Positions 9,200-18,801 of a stretch of 64,000 nucleotides of DNA are shown here, one piece after another. Both the position numbers and the translations under genes were made by a program. Where the stretch lies: assembly GCA_019418225.1 (NCBI GenBank), contig DYCF01000022.1:4823-68822 (forward strand). The letters are read 5' to 3'. How positions within the stretch are numbered: position 1 is the stretch's first letter; the number at the start of each line of letters is the position of its first letter. The stretch is from Clostridiales bacterium. Lineage in GTDB: Bacteria > Bacillota > Clostridia > Lachnospirales > Cellulosilyticaceae. Below the pieces are notes generated by a model that was not told where the DNA came from, searched no databases, and was given only the letters and a program-made list of their open reading frames with translations.

Positions 9200-9709
9200 T
9201 TAAAATATATTTCTTGTTTTACGCTCGCTCATTTCTAGCTTTTCATTAATTAAGTATGTGATTTGATAAGCAATCAAAGATAAAGTAATTGTATAAATCA
9301 TTTCTGGTATCGCAATAGACTTCATAAAGAAAATAATATTTAGTTTACCACGAAGCATTAAGGAAAATATGCAAGTTAAGCTATAAAATAAACTACTAAA
9401 TAAAGTACAAACAAAAGGTAAAATGAAATTCTCACGATAAAAGTTTTTGTTAAATGTACCACACACATAACCAATAAGGCCATAAATTATAGCTGTTGGT
9501 CCTATGGACATACCAAAACTTAAATCGTGTAACAGTCCTGCTGCTATACCGATTACACTGCCTTCTTTGCTCCCTCTAAGTAAGGCAAAAGAAACGATAA
9601 GCATAATCATAAAATTAGGTGCAACATTGCCAATTTTTAAGTACTGAAATAACGTGGCACTTAAGGTATGTACCACAACAAGTAAGGTACCAATTACAAA
9701 TGGACGCAT
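9200..9709 (-). CDS. mreD: rod shape-determining membrane protein MreD
   Basis: The 169-residue, very hydrophobic protein has about five membrane segments and the family motif NFMIMLIVSFALLRGSKEG followed by GLLHDLSFG. MreD is an inner-membrane part of the elongasome and works with MreC. The gene starts three bases after the mreC stop and precedes mrdA, the standard order in Firmicutes. Confidence 0.9.
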   Translation of the reverse strand: MRPFVIGTLLVVVHTLSATLFQYLKIGNVAPNFMIMLIVSFALLRGSKEGSVIGIAAGLLHDLSFGMSIGPTAIIYGLIGYVCGTFNKNFYRENFILPFVCTLFSSLFYSLTCIFSLMLRGKLNIIFFMKSIAIPEMIYTITLSLIAYQITYLINEKLEMSERKTRNIF

Positions 9710-9712
9710 AAT

Positions 9713-10558
9713 CTACTCCCCTTGTTCATAGTTAATGACTAAAACATTTTTTAAATGTTTAAAATCTACATAAGGCTTGACATAAGCATATCTAGTTAAA
9801 CCATTTTTACCGTCTACAACTTCTTCTACTGTTCCAATTGGAATACCTGGTGGATAAATAGAACTAAGATGTGAGGTCACAATTTGATCACCTTTAATAA
9901 CTTCTGATTCCACATTAATTTCAAGTACACATAAACCTTCATTTACAAGTTCAATATCACCATTAACGATTCCTACATCACCTGTACGCACGACCTCGGC
10001 ACTTACTGAACTACGGTCATCAATAATAGATAATACCTTAGCACTATTAGGTGTGGTACTTGCAGAAGTTAAATCTGAAGCCTCCCATACATGACCTACA
10101 AGGCCACCACTTGCTAAAATGACACTATTTTCCTTGACACCATCCTTTGTTCCTTTATCAATGGTAATCACTTTATACCAATTACTCGAATCTTTTCCAA
10201 TGACATTAGCGCCGATTCCTTCGTAATCCTGGTATAAACTTTTCATTTCTAAAAGTTGTTTCAAGTTTTTGTTTTCTTCTTCATACTGAGATAAAATCGT
10301 ATTCTCATAAAATAGCTTTTCATTAGTTTCTTTTAAGGTCTTATTTTCGGTGCGCAAGGTGTCAATTTCCTCAAAGTACTTAAAGAAATTAGTGGTTTTG
10401 TCAGAGACGAAAGTAATTCCTTTTTGAATAGGGATAAGTACATAGTTCACACCTGTACTTATCACTGGAATATGAAAGGTCTTGCCTACAATAAGCACTG
10501 CAATGACAACTCCACCTACGATGATTCCTACTTTTTTAACTTTTTTATCAAGTTTCAA
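9713..10558 (-). CDS. mreC: rod shape-determining protein MreC
   Basis: The 281-residue protein has one N-terminal membrane helix (about 9-27), a coiled coil (about 60-105, many Glu, Leu and Lys), and the beta-rich extracytoplasmic MreC domain with GLVGHVWE, DDRSSVSA and YPPGIPIGTVEEV. It dimerises outside the membrane and activates PBP2/RodA. It sits between mreB and mreD. Confidence 0.94.
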   Translation of the reverse strand: MKLDKKVKKVGIIVGGVVIAVLIVGKTFHIPVISTGVNYVLIPIQKGITFVSDKTTNFFKYFEEIDTLRTENKTLKETNEKLFYENTILSQYEEENKNLKQLLEMKSLYQDYEGIGANVIGKDSSNWYKVITIDKGTKDGVKENSVILASGGLVGHVWEASDLTSASTTPNSAKVLSIIDDRSSVSAEVVRTGDVGIVNGDIELVNEGLCVLEINVESEVIKGDQIVTSHLSSIYPPGIPIGTVEEVVDGKNGLTRYAYVKPYVDFKHLKNVLVINYEQGE

Positions 10559-10575
10559 GGCACTCTCTCCTTGTT

Positions 10576-11586
10576 TTATTTGTCATCAGCAAAAATAGCT
10601 GACCATTTTTCAATGTCCTCTAATGCGTAACCTGTTCCTTTAGCAACACAGTCAAGAGGATCTTCTGCAATTTTAACAGGCATACCTGTTTCAAGGCTAA
10701 TAAGTGTATCAAGACCTGTTAAAAGTGCCCCACCACCTGTAAGCATAATACCGCTTTCCATAATATCTGCAGCAAGTTCTGGTGGTGTTTTTTCAAGTGT
10801 CATCTTAATCGCATCAATAATAGCGTTAACTGGCTCTTTGATAGCTTCTGTTACTTCTGTAGAAGTGATTGTTAACACTTTTGGAAGACCAGTTACGAGG
10901 TCACGTCCTCTGATTTCCATTGTTTCGTCTTCACCTGTTGGGTAAGCTGCACCAATATTAATTTTAATTTGCTCTGCTGTTCTTTCACCAATCATTAAGT
11001 TGTACTCACGTTTAATGTAAGACACAATATATTCATCAAATTCATCACCAGCAATACGAAGTGATTTACTTGCTACAATACCTCCGAGTGAAATAACTGC
11101 AACATCTGTTGTACCACCACCGATATCAACTACCATGTTACCCGTTGGTTCTTCAACACGAAGGTGTGCACCAATAGCAGCTGCCATAGGCTCTTCCATA
11201 ATAAGTGCTTTTTTAGCCCCTGCTTTTTCTGTTGCTTCTTCAACGGCACGTTTTTCTACAGATGTAACTCCTGAAGGGACACAAACAATTACACGTGGCT
11301 TTGAAGAGAATAATGATTGTTTGTATGCTTTACCAATGAAGTAACGAAGCATCGCTGATGTTGTTGCAAAGTCTGCAATTACACCATCTTTAAGTGGTCT
11401 AATCGCTACAATGTTACCTGGTGTTCTACCGATCATTTGTTTGGCTTCATCACCTACTGCAAGTACCTCATTTGTTTTTTCTTTTATCGCAACAACAGAT
11501 GGCTCGTTTACAACAATACCTTTTCCTTTAACAAAAACAAGCGTGTTGGCTGTTCCAAGGTCAATACCCATATCTTTTCCAAACAT
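10576..11586 (-). CDS. mreB: rod shape-determining actin homologue MreB
   Basis: The 336-residue actin-fold ATPase shows the phosphate 1 motif DLGTANTLVFVKG near residue 9, phosphate 2 VVDIGGGTTDVAV near residue 160, and the adenosine motif GIMLTGGGALL near residue 285. Filaments of MreB under the membrane guide the elongasome. Length matches the family. A clear GGAGG precedes the ATG. It is followed by mreC. Confidence 0.96.
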   Translation of the reverse strand: MFGKDMGIDLGTANTLVFVKGKGIVVNEPSVVAIKEKTNEVLAVGDEAKQMIGRTPGNIVAIRPLKDGVIADFATTSAMLRYFIGKAYKQSLFSSKPRVIVCVPSGVTSVEKRAVEEATEKAGAKKALIMEEPMAAAIGAHLRVEEPTGNMVVDIGGGTTDVAVISLGGIVASKSLRIAGDEFDEYIVSYIKREYNLMIGERTAEQIKINIGAAYPTGEDETMEIRGRDLVTGLPKVLTITSTEVTEAIKEPVNAIIDAIKMTLEKTPPELAADIMESGIMLTGGGALLTGLDTLISLETGMPVKIAEDPLDCVAKGTGYALEDIEKWSAIFADDK

Positions 11587-11685
11587 TATATAATCCTCCT
11601 ACATTCAATCTATATCATAGTCTATGGTTTTTTAATAAAATCTCATATCTACCATCATAACCTTTTTTTGTTTCCTTTTCAACAA

Positions 11686-12387
11686 TTACAGATAACTTTC
11701 TTCTTTTAAACTGCGATAAATCCCATCACCTATAATAATATGATCTAAAAGTGGAATGCCCATAATATCTCCTGCCTGTTTGAGCCGTTTTGTGATTTGA
11801 ATATCTTCTTCGCTAGGTGATGGATCACCACTCGGATGATTATGAAGAGCTATAATGCTATGGGCTGATTTTTGTACCGCTTTTTTATATACTTCTCTTG
11901 GGTGAACAATAGATGCAGTTAGACTACCTGTAGAAACCACCTCATTTCCCAACATTCTGCACTTTGCATCTAAGAAAATAACCACAAAGCACTCCTCTCT
12001 TTTATGCCTAAGTTCTTCCATAAAATAATCTGCAATCATTTGAGGTGAATTTACCTTTTCACCTTCTGTATATTTAGCCTTTACCATACGTTTACACAAA
12101 CTCACTAAAGCAAGTATTTGAATGGCTTTTACTTTGCCAATGCCCTCTATCTTCTGTAACTCTTCATAAGAGAATTGATAAAGCGTGAGCAATGAAGGAT
12201 ACCTTGCAACAATAGTATCCTCTTGAAAATGCGTTAAAAGTTCCCGTGATAATTCCATCACATTGCACTTAGCTGTTCCTGTTCGTAATAAAATTGCTAA
12301 TAACTCTGTATCTGTTAACGCTTCACTACCATAGTGCTGAAATTTTTCATAGGGCCGTTCTTCAATTGGACAATCTCGCATCCTCAT
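11686..12387 (-). CDS. radC: RadC family JAB/JAMM domain protein
   Basis: The 233-residue protein combines an N-terminal helix-hairpin-helix region (LQKIEGIGKVKAIQILAL, about 75-95) with a C-terminal JAMM metalloprotease-like domain. The metal motif is present: HNHPSGDPSPS followed by a downstream Asp (about residue 180-195). Despite the name, RadC is not a proven DNA repair protein; the biochemical role is uncertain. Genes of this family often lie next to mreB in Firmicutes, as here. Confidence 0.93.
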   Translation of the reverse strand: MRMRDCPIEERPYEKFQHYGSEALTDTELLAILLRTGTAKCNVMELSRELLTHFQEDTIVARYPSLLTLYQFSYEELQKIEGIGKVKAIQILALVSLCKRMVKAKYTEGEKVNSPQMIADYFMEELRHKREECFVVIFLDAKCRMLGNEVVSTGSLTASIVHPREVYKKAVQKSAHSIIALHNHPSGDPSPSEEDIQITKRLKQAGDIMGIPLLDHIIIGDGIYRSLKEESYL

Positions 12388-12549
12388 TTATGCTCATCCC
12401 CTCTATACATATTAACCAACTAGTCATTTCATAACTCATTTAAATACTTGCCTTACTTATTTAATTTTATACATTACTTTTGTCACATTATTTAAATTAT
12501 TCCAAAACACCTTATAAACATTTCTGTAATAAATAGTATTTCCATCAAT

Positions 12550-12586
12550 AAAAAAGCAATCCCATATATATGGTGATTGCTTTTTT
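12550..12586 (-). terminator. terminator downstream of maf
   Basis: AAAAAAGCAATC and GATTGCTTTTTT form a 12-base-pair stem with A/T runs on both arms, just after the maf stop codon. It ends the DUF4321-maf unit before the radC-mreB transcript begins. Confidence 0.8.
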
Positions 12587-12600
12587 ATTCTTCCCATTTA

Positions 12601-13158
12601 TTACTTTTTTATTTCACATAGTGTTTCATAAAGTTTGTGCACTGGTAATCCCATGACATTATAATAGTCTCCATTAATATGTGAAATATATAGAGCCCCC
12701 TTGCCTTGAATGCCATAACTTCCTGCCTTATCCATCGGCTCCTTCGTACTTACATAATAATCAATTTCTTCATCACTTAAATCTTTCATCGTCACATAAG
12801 TAATTTCAACGAAAGTTCTCTCAATGCCTTTACTCTTTCCAATCAACGCAACCCCTGTACAAACCTCATGCGTCTTGCCTGCTAGCTTTCTGAGCATCGC
12901 CTTTGCTTCTTCTTCATCTTTAGGTTTTCCCATAATATGCCCATCTAGACAAACAACTGTGTCTGCACCTATCACAATTTCATCTTCATGTGCCTCAGCT
13001 ACTGACATAGCCTTTTTCCATGCCAAAGCCTGTACATTTTTCTGCGGAGAAGCTTTTTGATCAATCACTTCTTCTACTTCTTTTGTAATAATTTGAACAT
13101 CATCTGTTACTAATTTAATTAATTCATGTCTTCTTGGAGACGCTGATGCTAATATCAT
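12601..13158 (-). CDS. maf: Maf family nucleoside triphosphate pyrophosphatase
   Basis: The 185-residue protein begins MILASASPRRHELI, the Maf signature (SxSPRR), and has the catalytic region IGADTVV near residue 66 and DKAGSYGIQGKGALYI near residue 140. Maf proteins hydrolyse dTTP, UTP or modified nucleotides to monophosphates and diphosphate, keeping them out of nucleic acids, and have been linked to septum control. The gene is 11 bases after the DUF4321 gene and ends at a strong terminator. Confidence 0.94.
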   Translation of the reverse strand: MILASASPRRHELIKLVTDDVQIITKEVEEVIDQKASPQKNVQALAWKKAMSVAEAHEDEIVIGADTVVCLDGHIMGKPKDEEEAKAMLRKLAGKTHEVCTGVALIGKSKGIERTFVEITYVTMKDLSDEEIDYYVSTKEPMDKAGSYGIQGKGALYISHINGDYYNVMGLPVHKLYETLCEIKK

Positions 13159-13169
13159 ATTTTACTCCT

Positions 13170-13433
13170 TTATAACTTACGGTAAATAAATACACCGCCT
13201 AATAATCCTAAAATAGATGCAATACTTATATTAAACTTAATCTGTAAAGAAAACCATATCACACCCAAATTCACTTGTACAGGTGTATCTAGTCCAAATT
13301 GTCCTGCATAATTCACCCAAGACAAGAACTGAATATCCTTACAAAGTTCACCAATAAAGTATCCTACAGTAAGACCTGATAATAAACACAAAATCATTAC
13401 CCCAGTTCTTTCCACTGTTCTACTACCTGCCAT
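13170..13433 (-). CDS. DUF4321 family small membrane protein
   Basis: The 87-residue protein has two membrane segments (about 12-30 and 65-84) with LTVGYFIGELC after the first and SILGLLGGVFIYRKL at the end. This matches the DUF4321 family, common in Clostridia directly upstream of maf. Function is unknown. Confidence 0.8.
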   Translation of the reverse strand: MAGSRTVERTGVMILCLLSGLTVGYFIGELCKDIQFLSWVNYAGQFGLDTPVQVNLGVIWFSLQIKFNISIASILGLLGGVFIYRKL

Positions 13434-13759
13434 ATTATTAATCCCTCTTCCTCTTTTGTATACATTTCACATCTATGTTTCATAGGTATTCTTTATGTTT
13501 TGGTGATGCGAAATTATTCATTTGATTTATTTTTCTAACTTCTTACTTAAGTATACTATATTTCCCCTAATGCGTCATCCATTTTATCCTTTTGAAATGA
13601 CTTTTATTGGAAATTATTTTTTCCCTAGTCTATAAAAATATGGGGATAGGTCGGTAAAATTGATGCGAAACATCACTTTTACCGACCTATCCCCATTTAT
13701 TATTTATTTTTAAATACCTATTTTAGTGAAGTGTCCCTAGCACTTATTGCCTTTAACCT
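13434..13759. other. intergenic region between DUF4321/maf and rnfB
   Basis: No gene is seen. It should hold the promoter for the DUF4321-maf unit on the minus strand; AT-rich sequence around 13535-13565 is the likely place but no clear -35/-10 pair was found. The right part holds the long hairpin listed separately. Confidence 0.5.
13640..13696 (-). terminator. very long hairpin downstream of rnfB
   Basis: ATGGGGATAGGTCGGTAAAA pairs perfectly with its complement 17 bases on, and an inner TGATG/CATCA stem extends it, with one mismatch and a CGAAA loop. It lies about 60 bases after the rnfB stop, and on the minus strand a TATTTTTAT tract follows, so it can end the rnf operon. The stem is far longer and richer in G+C than other terminators here, so a mobile repeat (REP-like) origin is also possible. 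Confidence 0.65.
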
Positions 13760-14617
13760 TTATAAAGAAACAGGTGCTTCTTGTGAAATATTGGGTTTAA
13801 TAGGAGGTTCCTTAAAAGTTTCATCTAATAAGTTAGAAATTGCCCTCGTCGGACATTTGGCCATACATTTACCGCAACCTACACATTTTTCTGAATCAAT
13901 GTATGCAACATTATTAACTACTGTAATAGCATCATGCTCACATTGTCTTGCGCAAAGACCACAACCAATACAACCCACTTGACAACCATCTTTTACAACC
14001 TTACCTTTATCTTTAGACACACAATTTACATGATAACTTGTAGAAATTGGCTGTATGTGAATGACTTGTCTTGGACACACTTTTTGGCAGGCTCCACATC
14101 CTACACAAATTTCTTTATCAATAACAGGTAACCCCTCTTCCATATGAATGGCCCCAAATGGACAGGCTGCCGCACAAGTCCCAAAGCCTAAGCAGCCATA
14201 GGCACAAACTTTAGGTCCACCACCTACTAAGTTGGCATCCTTGCAACTTTGAATACCTACATATTCAAACTTCACCTTTGCATACTCATGATTTCCTTTA
14301 CACCTTACAACGGCAATCTTCTTTTCACCACTTTCTGCCGCTATGCCCATCACTTTACCAATTGCCGCCACCTGCTCGCTATTACAAACAGGACAGCCAT
14401 TTATCGGACTTTCACCACTAGCAATTGCTTTAGCTAATGCATCGCACCCCGCCAAGCCACAGCCTCCACAATTTGCACCTGGCAAACATTCTCTTATAGC
14501 TTCTACACGTTCATCTACTGGCACAGCAAATTTCTTGGCCGCAATCCCAAGTATAATTCCAAATAGAAGACCTATGCCCCCAATAAAAAGTACAGGTGTT
14601 AAAATTCCTTGTAACAT
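13760..14617 (-). CDS. rnfB: Rnf complex electron transport subunit RnfB
   Basis: The 285-residue iron-sulfur protein has an N-terminal membrane helix (about 5-27), a cluster-binding domain CLPGANCGGCGLAGC (about 43-57), and a series of ferredoxin motifs in the C-terminal half: CVGCGACQKVCP, CIGCGLCARQCE and CVGCGKCMAKCP, plus CLGFGTCAAACP. RnfB is thought to take electrons from reduced ferredoxin and pass them into the membrane complex that reduces NAD+ while pumping Na+ or H+. It is the last gene of rnfCDGEAB. Confidence 0.96.
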   Translation of the reverse strand: MLQGILTPVLFIGGIGLLFGIILGIAAKKFAVPVDERVEAIRECLPGANCGGCGLAGCDALAKAIASGESPINGCPVCNSEQVAAIGKVMGIAAESGEKKIAVVRCKGNHEYAKVKFEYVGIQSCKDANLVGGGPKVCAYGCLGFGTCAAACPFGAIHMEEGLPVIDKEICVGCGACQKVCPRQVIHIQPISTSYHVNCVSKDKGKVVKDGCQVGCIGCGLCARQCEHDAITVVNNVAYIDSEKCVGCGKCMAKCPTRAISNLLDETFKEPPIKPNISQEAPVSL

Positions 14618-14629
14618 CTTGCCCCCTCC

Positions 14630-15205
14630 TTATTTAATTAGATTTGAAAATCCGGCAAAAGCAATTGCCATAAACCCTGCCGTCATCAGTGCAATAGGTA
14701 AACCTTTAAAACCAGATAATACATCGTTATCTTCAATACGTTCACGAATACCTGCCATGAGCACCATTACAAGAGTAAATCCAACGGCCCCACCTACACC
14801 ATTGACAATAGATTCAATAAGTGAATAATTATTTTGCATATTTAAAATAGATACTCCCAGTACCGCACAGTTTGTTGTAATTAAAGGTAAAAACACTCCC
14901 AGTGCACTATAAAGGGATGGACTCATCTTTTGAATAACCATCTCTACAAACTGTACAAGAGAAGCAATTACTAAAATAAATGCTACAGTATATAAATACT
15001 CTAATTTAAACGGTACTAAAATAAATTTATAAACCAAATAAGTAAACATAGAGGCAAGACTCATAACAAAAGTTACGGCAGCCCCCATTCCAATAGCTGT
15101 ATCAACTTTTTTAGATACACCTAAAAAGGCACAAATCCCTAAAAACTTAGAAAGTACAAAGTTATTTACAAGTGCCCCACCAATAAACAGCAATAACAAG
15201 TTCAT
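14630..15205 (-). CDS. rnfA: Rnf complex membrane subunit RnfA
   Basis: The 191-residue protein has six membrane segments and is homologous to RnfE. It contains NNFVLSKFLGICAFLGVSKK at the start and ITTNCAVLGVSI around residue 108, with the conserved membrane cysteines that bind a cluster between RnfA and RnfE. It forms the membrane core of the pump. Confidence 0.96.
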   Translation of the reverse strand: MNLLLLFIGGALVNNFVLSKFLGICAFLGVSKKVDTAIGMGAAVTFVMSLASMFTYLVYKFILVPFKLEYLYTVAFILVIASLVQFVEMVIQKMSPSLYSALGVFLPLITTNCAVLGVSILNMQNNYSLIESIVNGVGGAVGFTLVMVLMAGIRERIEDNDVLSGFKGLPIALMTAGFMAIAFAGFSNLIK

Positions 15206-15216
15206 TTTTATCCCTC

Positions 15217-15813
15217 CTAATGTTTTTTAGCCTTTAATGTATTTAAAATCGCCATTAAAATTGCTAAAGTGAAAAAAGCGCCTGGTGCTAAAATCATAAT
15301 AATAGCTGGTGTATAACTTGCTGGCATTACACGCATACCAAAGAGTTCTCCCACACCTAAAACCTCCCTGATAATTCCAATAACTGTAAGAGATACTGTA
15401 AAGCCAAGCCCCATCCCAAGTCCATCAAATATAGAAGATATTGGACCATTCTTAAAAGCATACGCTTCTGCACGTCCTAAAATAATACAGTTTACAACAA
15501 TAAGTGGAATAAAAAGGCCTAGTGTATTGTATAAATCTAGCATATAAGCCTTTAGTAAGAGCTCAATCATTGTTACAAAGCTAGCAATGATAACAATAAA
15601 AGCTGGAATTCTAATTTTAGATGGAATGATCTTTCTTAAAAGTGAAATTGCAAGATTCGAACAAATCAGCACTGCCGTCGTGGTAAGTCCCATGGCAAAA
15701 CCATTCGTTGCACTTGTCGTAACTGCAAGTGTTGGACACATCCCTAATACCTGTACAAAAGTAGGATTATCTGTAAGAAGGCCTGCTTTTAATCTTTCAA
15801 GTAGTTTTTTCAT
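15217..15813 (-). CDS. rnfE: Rnf complex membrane subunit RnfE
   Basis: The chosen ATG (MKKLLERLK) overlaps the rnfG stop as TAATG and has a GGGGGG ribosome-binding run six bases ahead; a start five codons earlier would put that run inside the gene. The resulting 198-residue protein has six membrane segments, with LGMCPTLAVTTSATNGFAMG and VNCIILGRAEAYA, the RnfE signatures including cluster-binding cysteines. It pairs with RnfA. Confidence 0.95.
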   Translation of the reverse strand: MKKLLERLKAGLLTDNPTFVQVLGMCPTLAVTTSATNGFAMGLTTTAVLICSNLAISLLRKIIPSKIRIPAFIVIIASFVTMIELLLKAYMLDLYNTLGLFIPLIVVNCIILGRAEAYAFKNGPISSIFDGLGMGLGFTVSLTVIGIIREVLGVGELFGMRVMPASYTPAIIMILAPGAFFTLAILMAILNTLKAKKH

Positions 15814-16373
15814 TATAAATCCCCCCATTCTGTGCTATGTGCTTTAATATATGTGGCCGCAGCATTCACACCTTCAGTTACCGCTGTAGATGTAATCGTT
15901 GCACCTGTAATAGCCTGAACTTCATCATCATCTGGCGTCACTTTTGTTACACTAAGGGGTGCTTTTTTAGCTTTAAACTGTTCTGTAAAAGTAGGTTTTT
16001 CTGCATTGGCCCCAAAGCCTGGTGTTTCTGCGTGGCTTAAAATCTTAATGCCTTGTACTGTACACTGTGCATCAAAAGCTACTAAAAGCTCAATAGTACC
16101 ACCATAACCTAATGGTGTCACTTTTGCCACATAACCCACCTGATTAGCACCTGCTTTTGCCACAAATATGGCTGCTACCAATTCTTCACTTGCTCCTTCT
16201 ACTGCAACAAAATCATCAGCATCTGTTAAAAGCGCCTGCATAGCTGCCATTTGCGTCTTTGCATTATTTTCTTCAATAATAGGTTTTGTCACCTGATAAA
16301 TTCCCCCTAAAAGTCCTGTGCAAATACCTGTTATAAGGAAAAGAATAATGCCTAGCCTTAAAATATCTTTCAT
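15813..16373 (-). CDS. rnfG: Rnf complex FMN-binding subunit RnfG
   Basis: The 186-residue protein has one N-terminal membrane helix and an extracytoplasmic FMN-binding domain. The covalent FMN attachment motif is TGATITSTAV near residue 158, where the threonine carries the flavin. GFGANAE near residue 112 is also typical. It overlaps rnfD (ATGA) and rnfE (TAATG), showing tight translational coupling. Confidence 0.95.
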   Translation of the reverse strand: MKDILRLGIILFLITGICTGLLGGIYQVTKPIIEENNAKTQMAAMQALLTDADDFVAVEGASEELVAAIFVAKAGANQVGYVAKVTPLGYGGTIELLVAFDAQCTVQGIKILSHAETPGFGANAEKPTFTEQFKAKKAPLSVTKVTPDDDEVQAITGATITSTAVTEGVNAAATYIKAHSTEWGDL

Positions 16374-17326
16374 GCCACTTTTCCTCCCCCAAAACGTTTT
16401 TGTTTAATATAACGATCAATAAGGGGTACTGTTAAGTTCATAAGTAAAATACTGTAACTTACCCCTTCTGGGTAGCCACCCCACAGACGAATGACAACAG
16501 TAATAATACCTGCACCTATAGCAAATATAATCTGCCCTTTGATTGTCATTGGTGTTGTCGTATAATCTGTTGCCATGAAGAAAGCCCCTAGCATCACACC
16601 GCCTAAGAACAGAGACATAAAGCTTATCGTAACGCCTACACCACCAAAAATAAGTGTCATTAAGAAGATTGTTCCTAAATAAAAGACTGGGATATGCCAC
16701 TTAATCACACGGCGAACCAATAAATAAATACCGCCAATTAAAAGTGCTAACGCAGATGCTTCACCAATACAGCCCCCAATATTACCGACAAAAGCATCAA
16801 ATAAGGTTGGCATTTGATCATATAATTCATTTTTCATGAGTTCTAAAGGCGTTGCGCCTGTCACAGCATCTGCTACAAACTTTCCCGGAATAGGTACTGT
16901 AAAAGTACGCATAGCTGTAGGATAAGCAGCAAGCAGCGCCGCCCGTCCTGCAAGTGCAGGGTTAACGAAGTTTTGACCCATTCCACCAAAAATTTGCTTT
17001 GCAAATATAATTGCTATAAACGCACCTACGACAATCGCATAAACAGGTACACCCACTGGCATATTAAAAGCAAGTAAAACACCTGTAACTACCGCACTTA
17101 AATCTCCTATAGTACTTGGTCTTTTAAAAATCTTTTCCCATCCCCATTCAAATACCACACAGCAAATCACACTTAACGTCGTTACAAGTAGTGCACGTAT
17201 GCCATAAAAATAAATTCCTGCCACAAGCGTTGGCATCAATGCAATGATGACATCCAACATAATACTTTTCGTTGTATGCTTGGCTCTAACATGTGGTGAG
17301 GAAGATACAGTTAACATCTTTTCCAT
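16370..17326 (-). CDS. rnfD: Rnf complex membrane flavoprotein subunit RnfD
   Basis: The 318-residue protein has about nine membrane segments. The covalent FMN motif VTGATPLE (about residue 155-162) marks RnfD/NqrB proteins; FGGMGQNFVNPALAGRA and FFMATDYTTTPM are further family signatures. It forms part of the ion path. The gene follows rnfC closely and overlaps rnfG by four bases. Confidence 0.96.
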   Translation of the reverse strand: MEKMLTVSSSPHVRAKHTTKSIMLDVIIALMPTLVAGIYFYGIRALLVTTLSVICCVVFEWGWEKIFKRPSTIGDLSAVVTGVLLAFNMPVGVPVYAIVVGAFIAIIFAKQIFGGMGQNFVNPALAGRAALLAAYPTAMRTFTVPIPGKFVADAVTGATPLELMKNELYDQMPTLFDAFVGNIGGCIGEASALALLIGGIYLLVRRVIKWHIPVFYLGTIFLMTLIFGGVGVTISFMSLFLGGVMLGAFFMATDYTTTPMTIKGQIIFAIGAGIITVVIRLWGGYPEGVSYSILLMNLTVPLIDRYIKQKRFGGGKVA

Positions 17327-17341
17327 GGTTCATTCTCCTTT

Positions 17342-18661
17342 TTATTTTTTAGCACGAACAGCTGTTTTAGCTGTACGAATACTTTGAACAAGATCACGTT
17401 TTGCCGGACATGTATATGCGCAACACCCACATTCAATACAGTCCATTCCGTCATTTTCTAAGAATGTTTCATAACGTCCATTTAGTGCAGCTCTATGCAG
17501 CACGTTTGGTACGAGTGACATCGGACAGACATCTACACATTTACCGCAACGAATACAAGCTGTTGCCACTTCATTTTTCATCTCTTCATCAGTAAAACAT
17601 AAAATTGCTGAAGTGCCTTTTACAACGGGTACATCTATGTCACTCATTGCAATTCCCATCATAGGGCCACCCGCAATAACTTTGACTGTACGTGCATCAT
17701 CCCAGCCTGCTTTTTCAAGAAGCTGCCGATAAGAGCAGCCTATTTTCACTTCTAAGTTGCACGGATTTGTCACCCCACTGCCTGATACCGTTACAATGCG
17801 TCTCATAATTGGGCGTCCTTTAACAACTGCACGGTAAATCGCCACAATGGAATCAATATTATGCACAAGACAGCTTACTTCAATAGGAAGTTTCCCACTT
17901 GGTACTTCTCTGCCTGTTGTAGCATAAATCAAATGCTTCTCGGACCCTTGTGGGTATTTTGTATGTAAAGTAGCCACTTCAATGCGACTTTCATCTGCTA
18001 CTAAACTTGTCAGTTTTGAGATAGCATCCATTTTATTATCTTCAATCCCAATAATTGCCTTAGCATCTTTAAAAACACTAAGCAGTACTTTAAGTCCTGC
18101 AATAATTTCTTCACTATTTTCTAACATAACACGGTGGTCAGATGTTAAATAAGGTTCGCACTCTGCTCCATTAATAATGATAAATTCAACTTTTTTATCT
18201 TTTGGTACAGAAAGTTTTACATGTGTTGGGAAAGTGGCTCCCCCCATCCCTACAAGACCTGCTTCTTGAACTAAGCTCACAAGCTCATCTTGTGTCAGCC
18301 TTTCGTAATCAGGTCTTGCTTTTTGAGCCATTTCTTCTGATTCTTCATACATTCCATCTTGGATAATAACTACACACATATCCTTTATGCCCCTATGGGT
18401 CATACGCTCTTCTATAACTTTAACAACGCCTGAAACACTACTATGCACTGGTGAAGATACAAAGCCATCTGCTTCTCCTATCTTTTGCCCTACCAGTACA
18501 CGATCTCCTTTTTTTACAATAGGTTTAGCTGGTGTACCAATATGCTGAGACATAGGGAAAACCAATTCATCCAATGGCATTAAAACTTCAATTGCCTTGT
18601 TTTGAGTTTCAGCCTTATGGTAGCCTGGATGAATACCTTTTTTAAAGGTTAATTTACTCAT
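17342..18661 (-). CDS. rnfC: Rnf complex NADH-binding subunit RnfC
   Basis: The 439-residue cytoplasmic subunit has an N-terminal biotinyl-lipoyl-like region, the NADH/FMN motif GMGGATFPTHVKL near residue 138, a SLBB region, and two ferredoxin motifs near the C-terminus, CIRCGKCVDVCP and CIECGCCAYTCP. RnfC hands electrons to NAD+. It is the first gene of the rnfCDGEAB operon, the order found in Clostridia and Acetobacterium. Confidence 0.96.
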   Translation of the reverse strand: MSKLTFKKGIHPGYHKAETQNKAIEVLMPLDELVFPMSQHIGTPAKPIVKKGDRVLVGQKIGEADGFVSSPVHSSVSGVVKVIEERMTHRGIKDMCVVIIQDGMYEESEEMAQKARPDYERLTQDELVSLVQEAGLVGMGGATFPTHVKLSVPKDKKVEFIIINGAECEPYLTSDHRVMLENSEEIIAGLKVLLSVFKDAKAIIGIEDNKMDAISKLTSLVADESRIEVATLHTKYPQGSEKHLIYATTGREVPSGKLPIEVSCLVHNIDSIVAIYRAVVKGRPIMRRIVTVSGSGVTNPCNLEVKIGCSYRQLLEKAGWDDARTVKVIAGGPMMGIAMSDIDVPVVKGTSAILCFTDEEMKNEVATACIRCGKCVDVCPMSLVPNVLHRAALNGRYETFLENDGMDCIECGCCAYTCPAKRDLVQSIRTAKTAVRAKK

Positions 18662-18801
18662 ATTAATCCCCCTTTATTTTATTTAATATTTTAAATTATA
18701 TCATTTTATTACAAATAAATAAATATTTTTACTTTCATATTTGTATTCATCTTATATATTGTGAATTTTTATTCAATCACTCGTAGGGGTGATTTATATT
18801 T

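Noticed and set aside
16416..16700. Second-frame minus-strand reading of 94 codons in rnfD
   Set aside because: It lies wholly inside rnfD, which has clear family motifs; composition is not protein-like.
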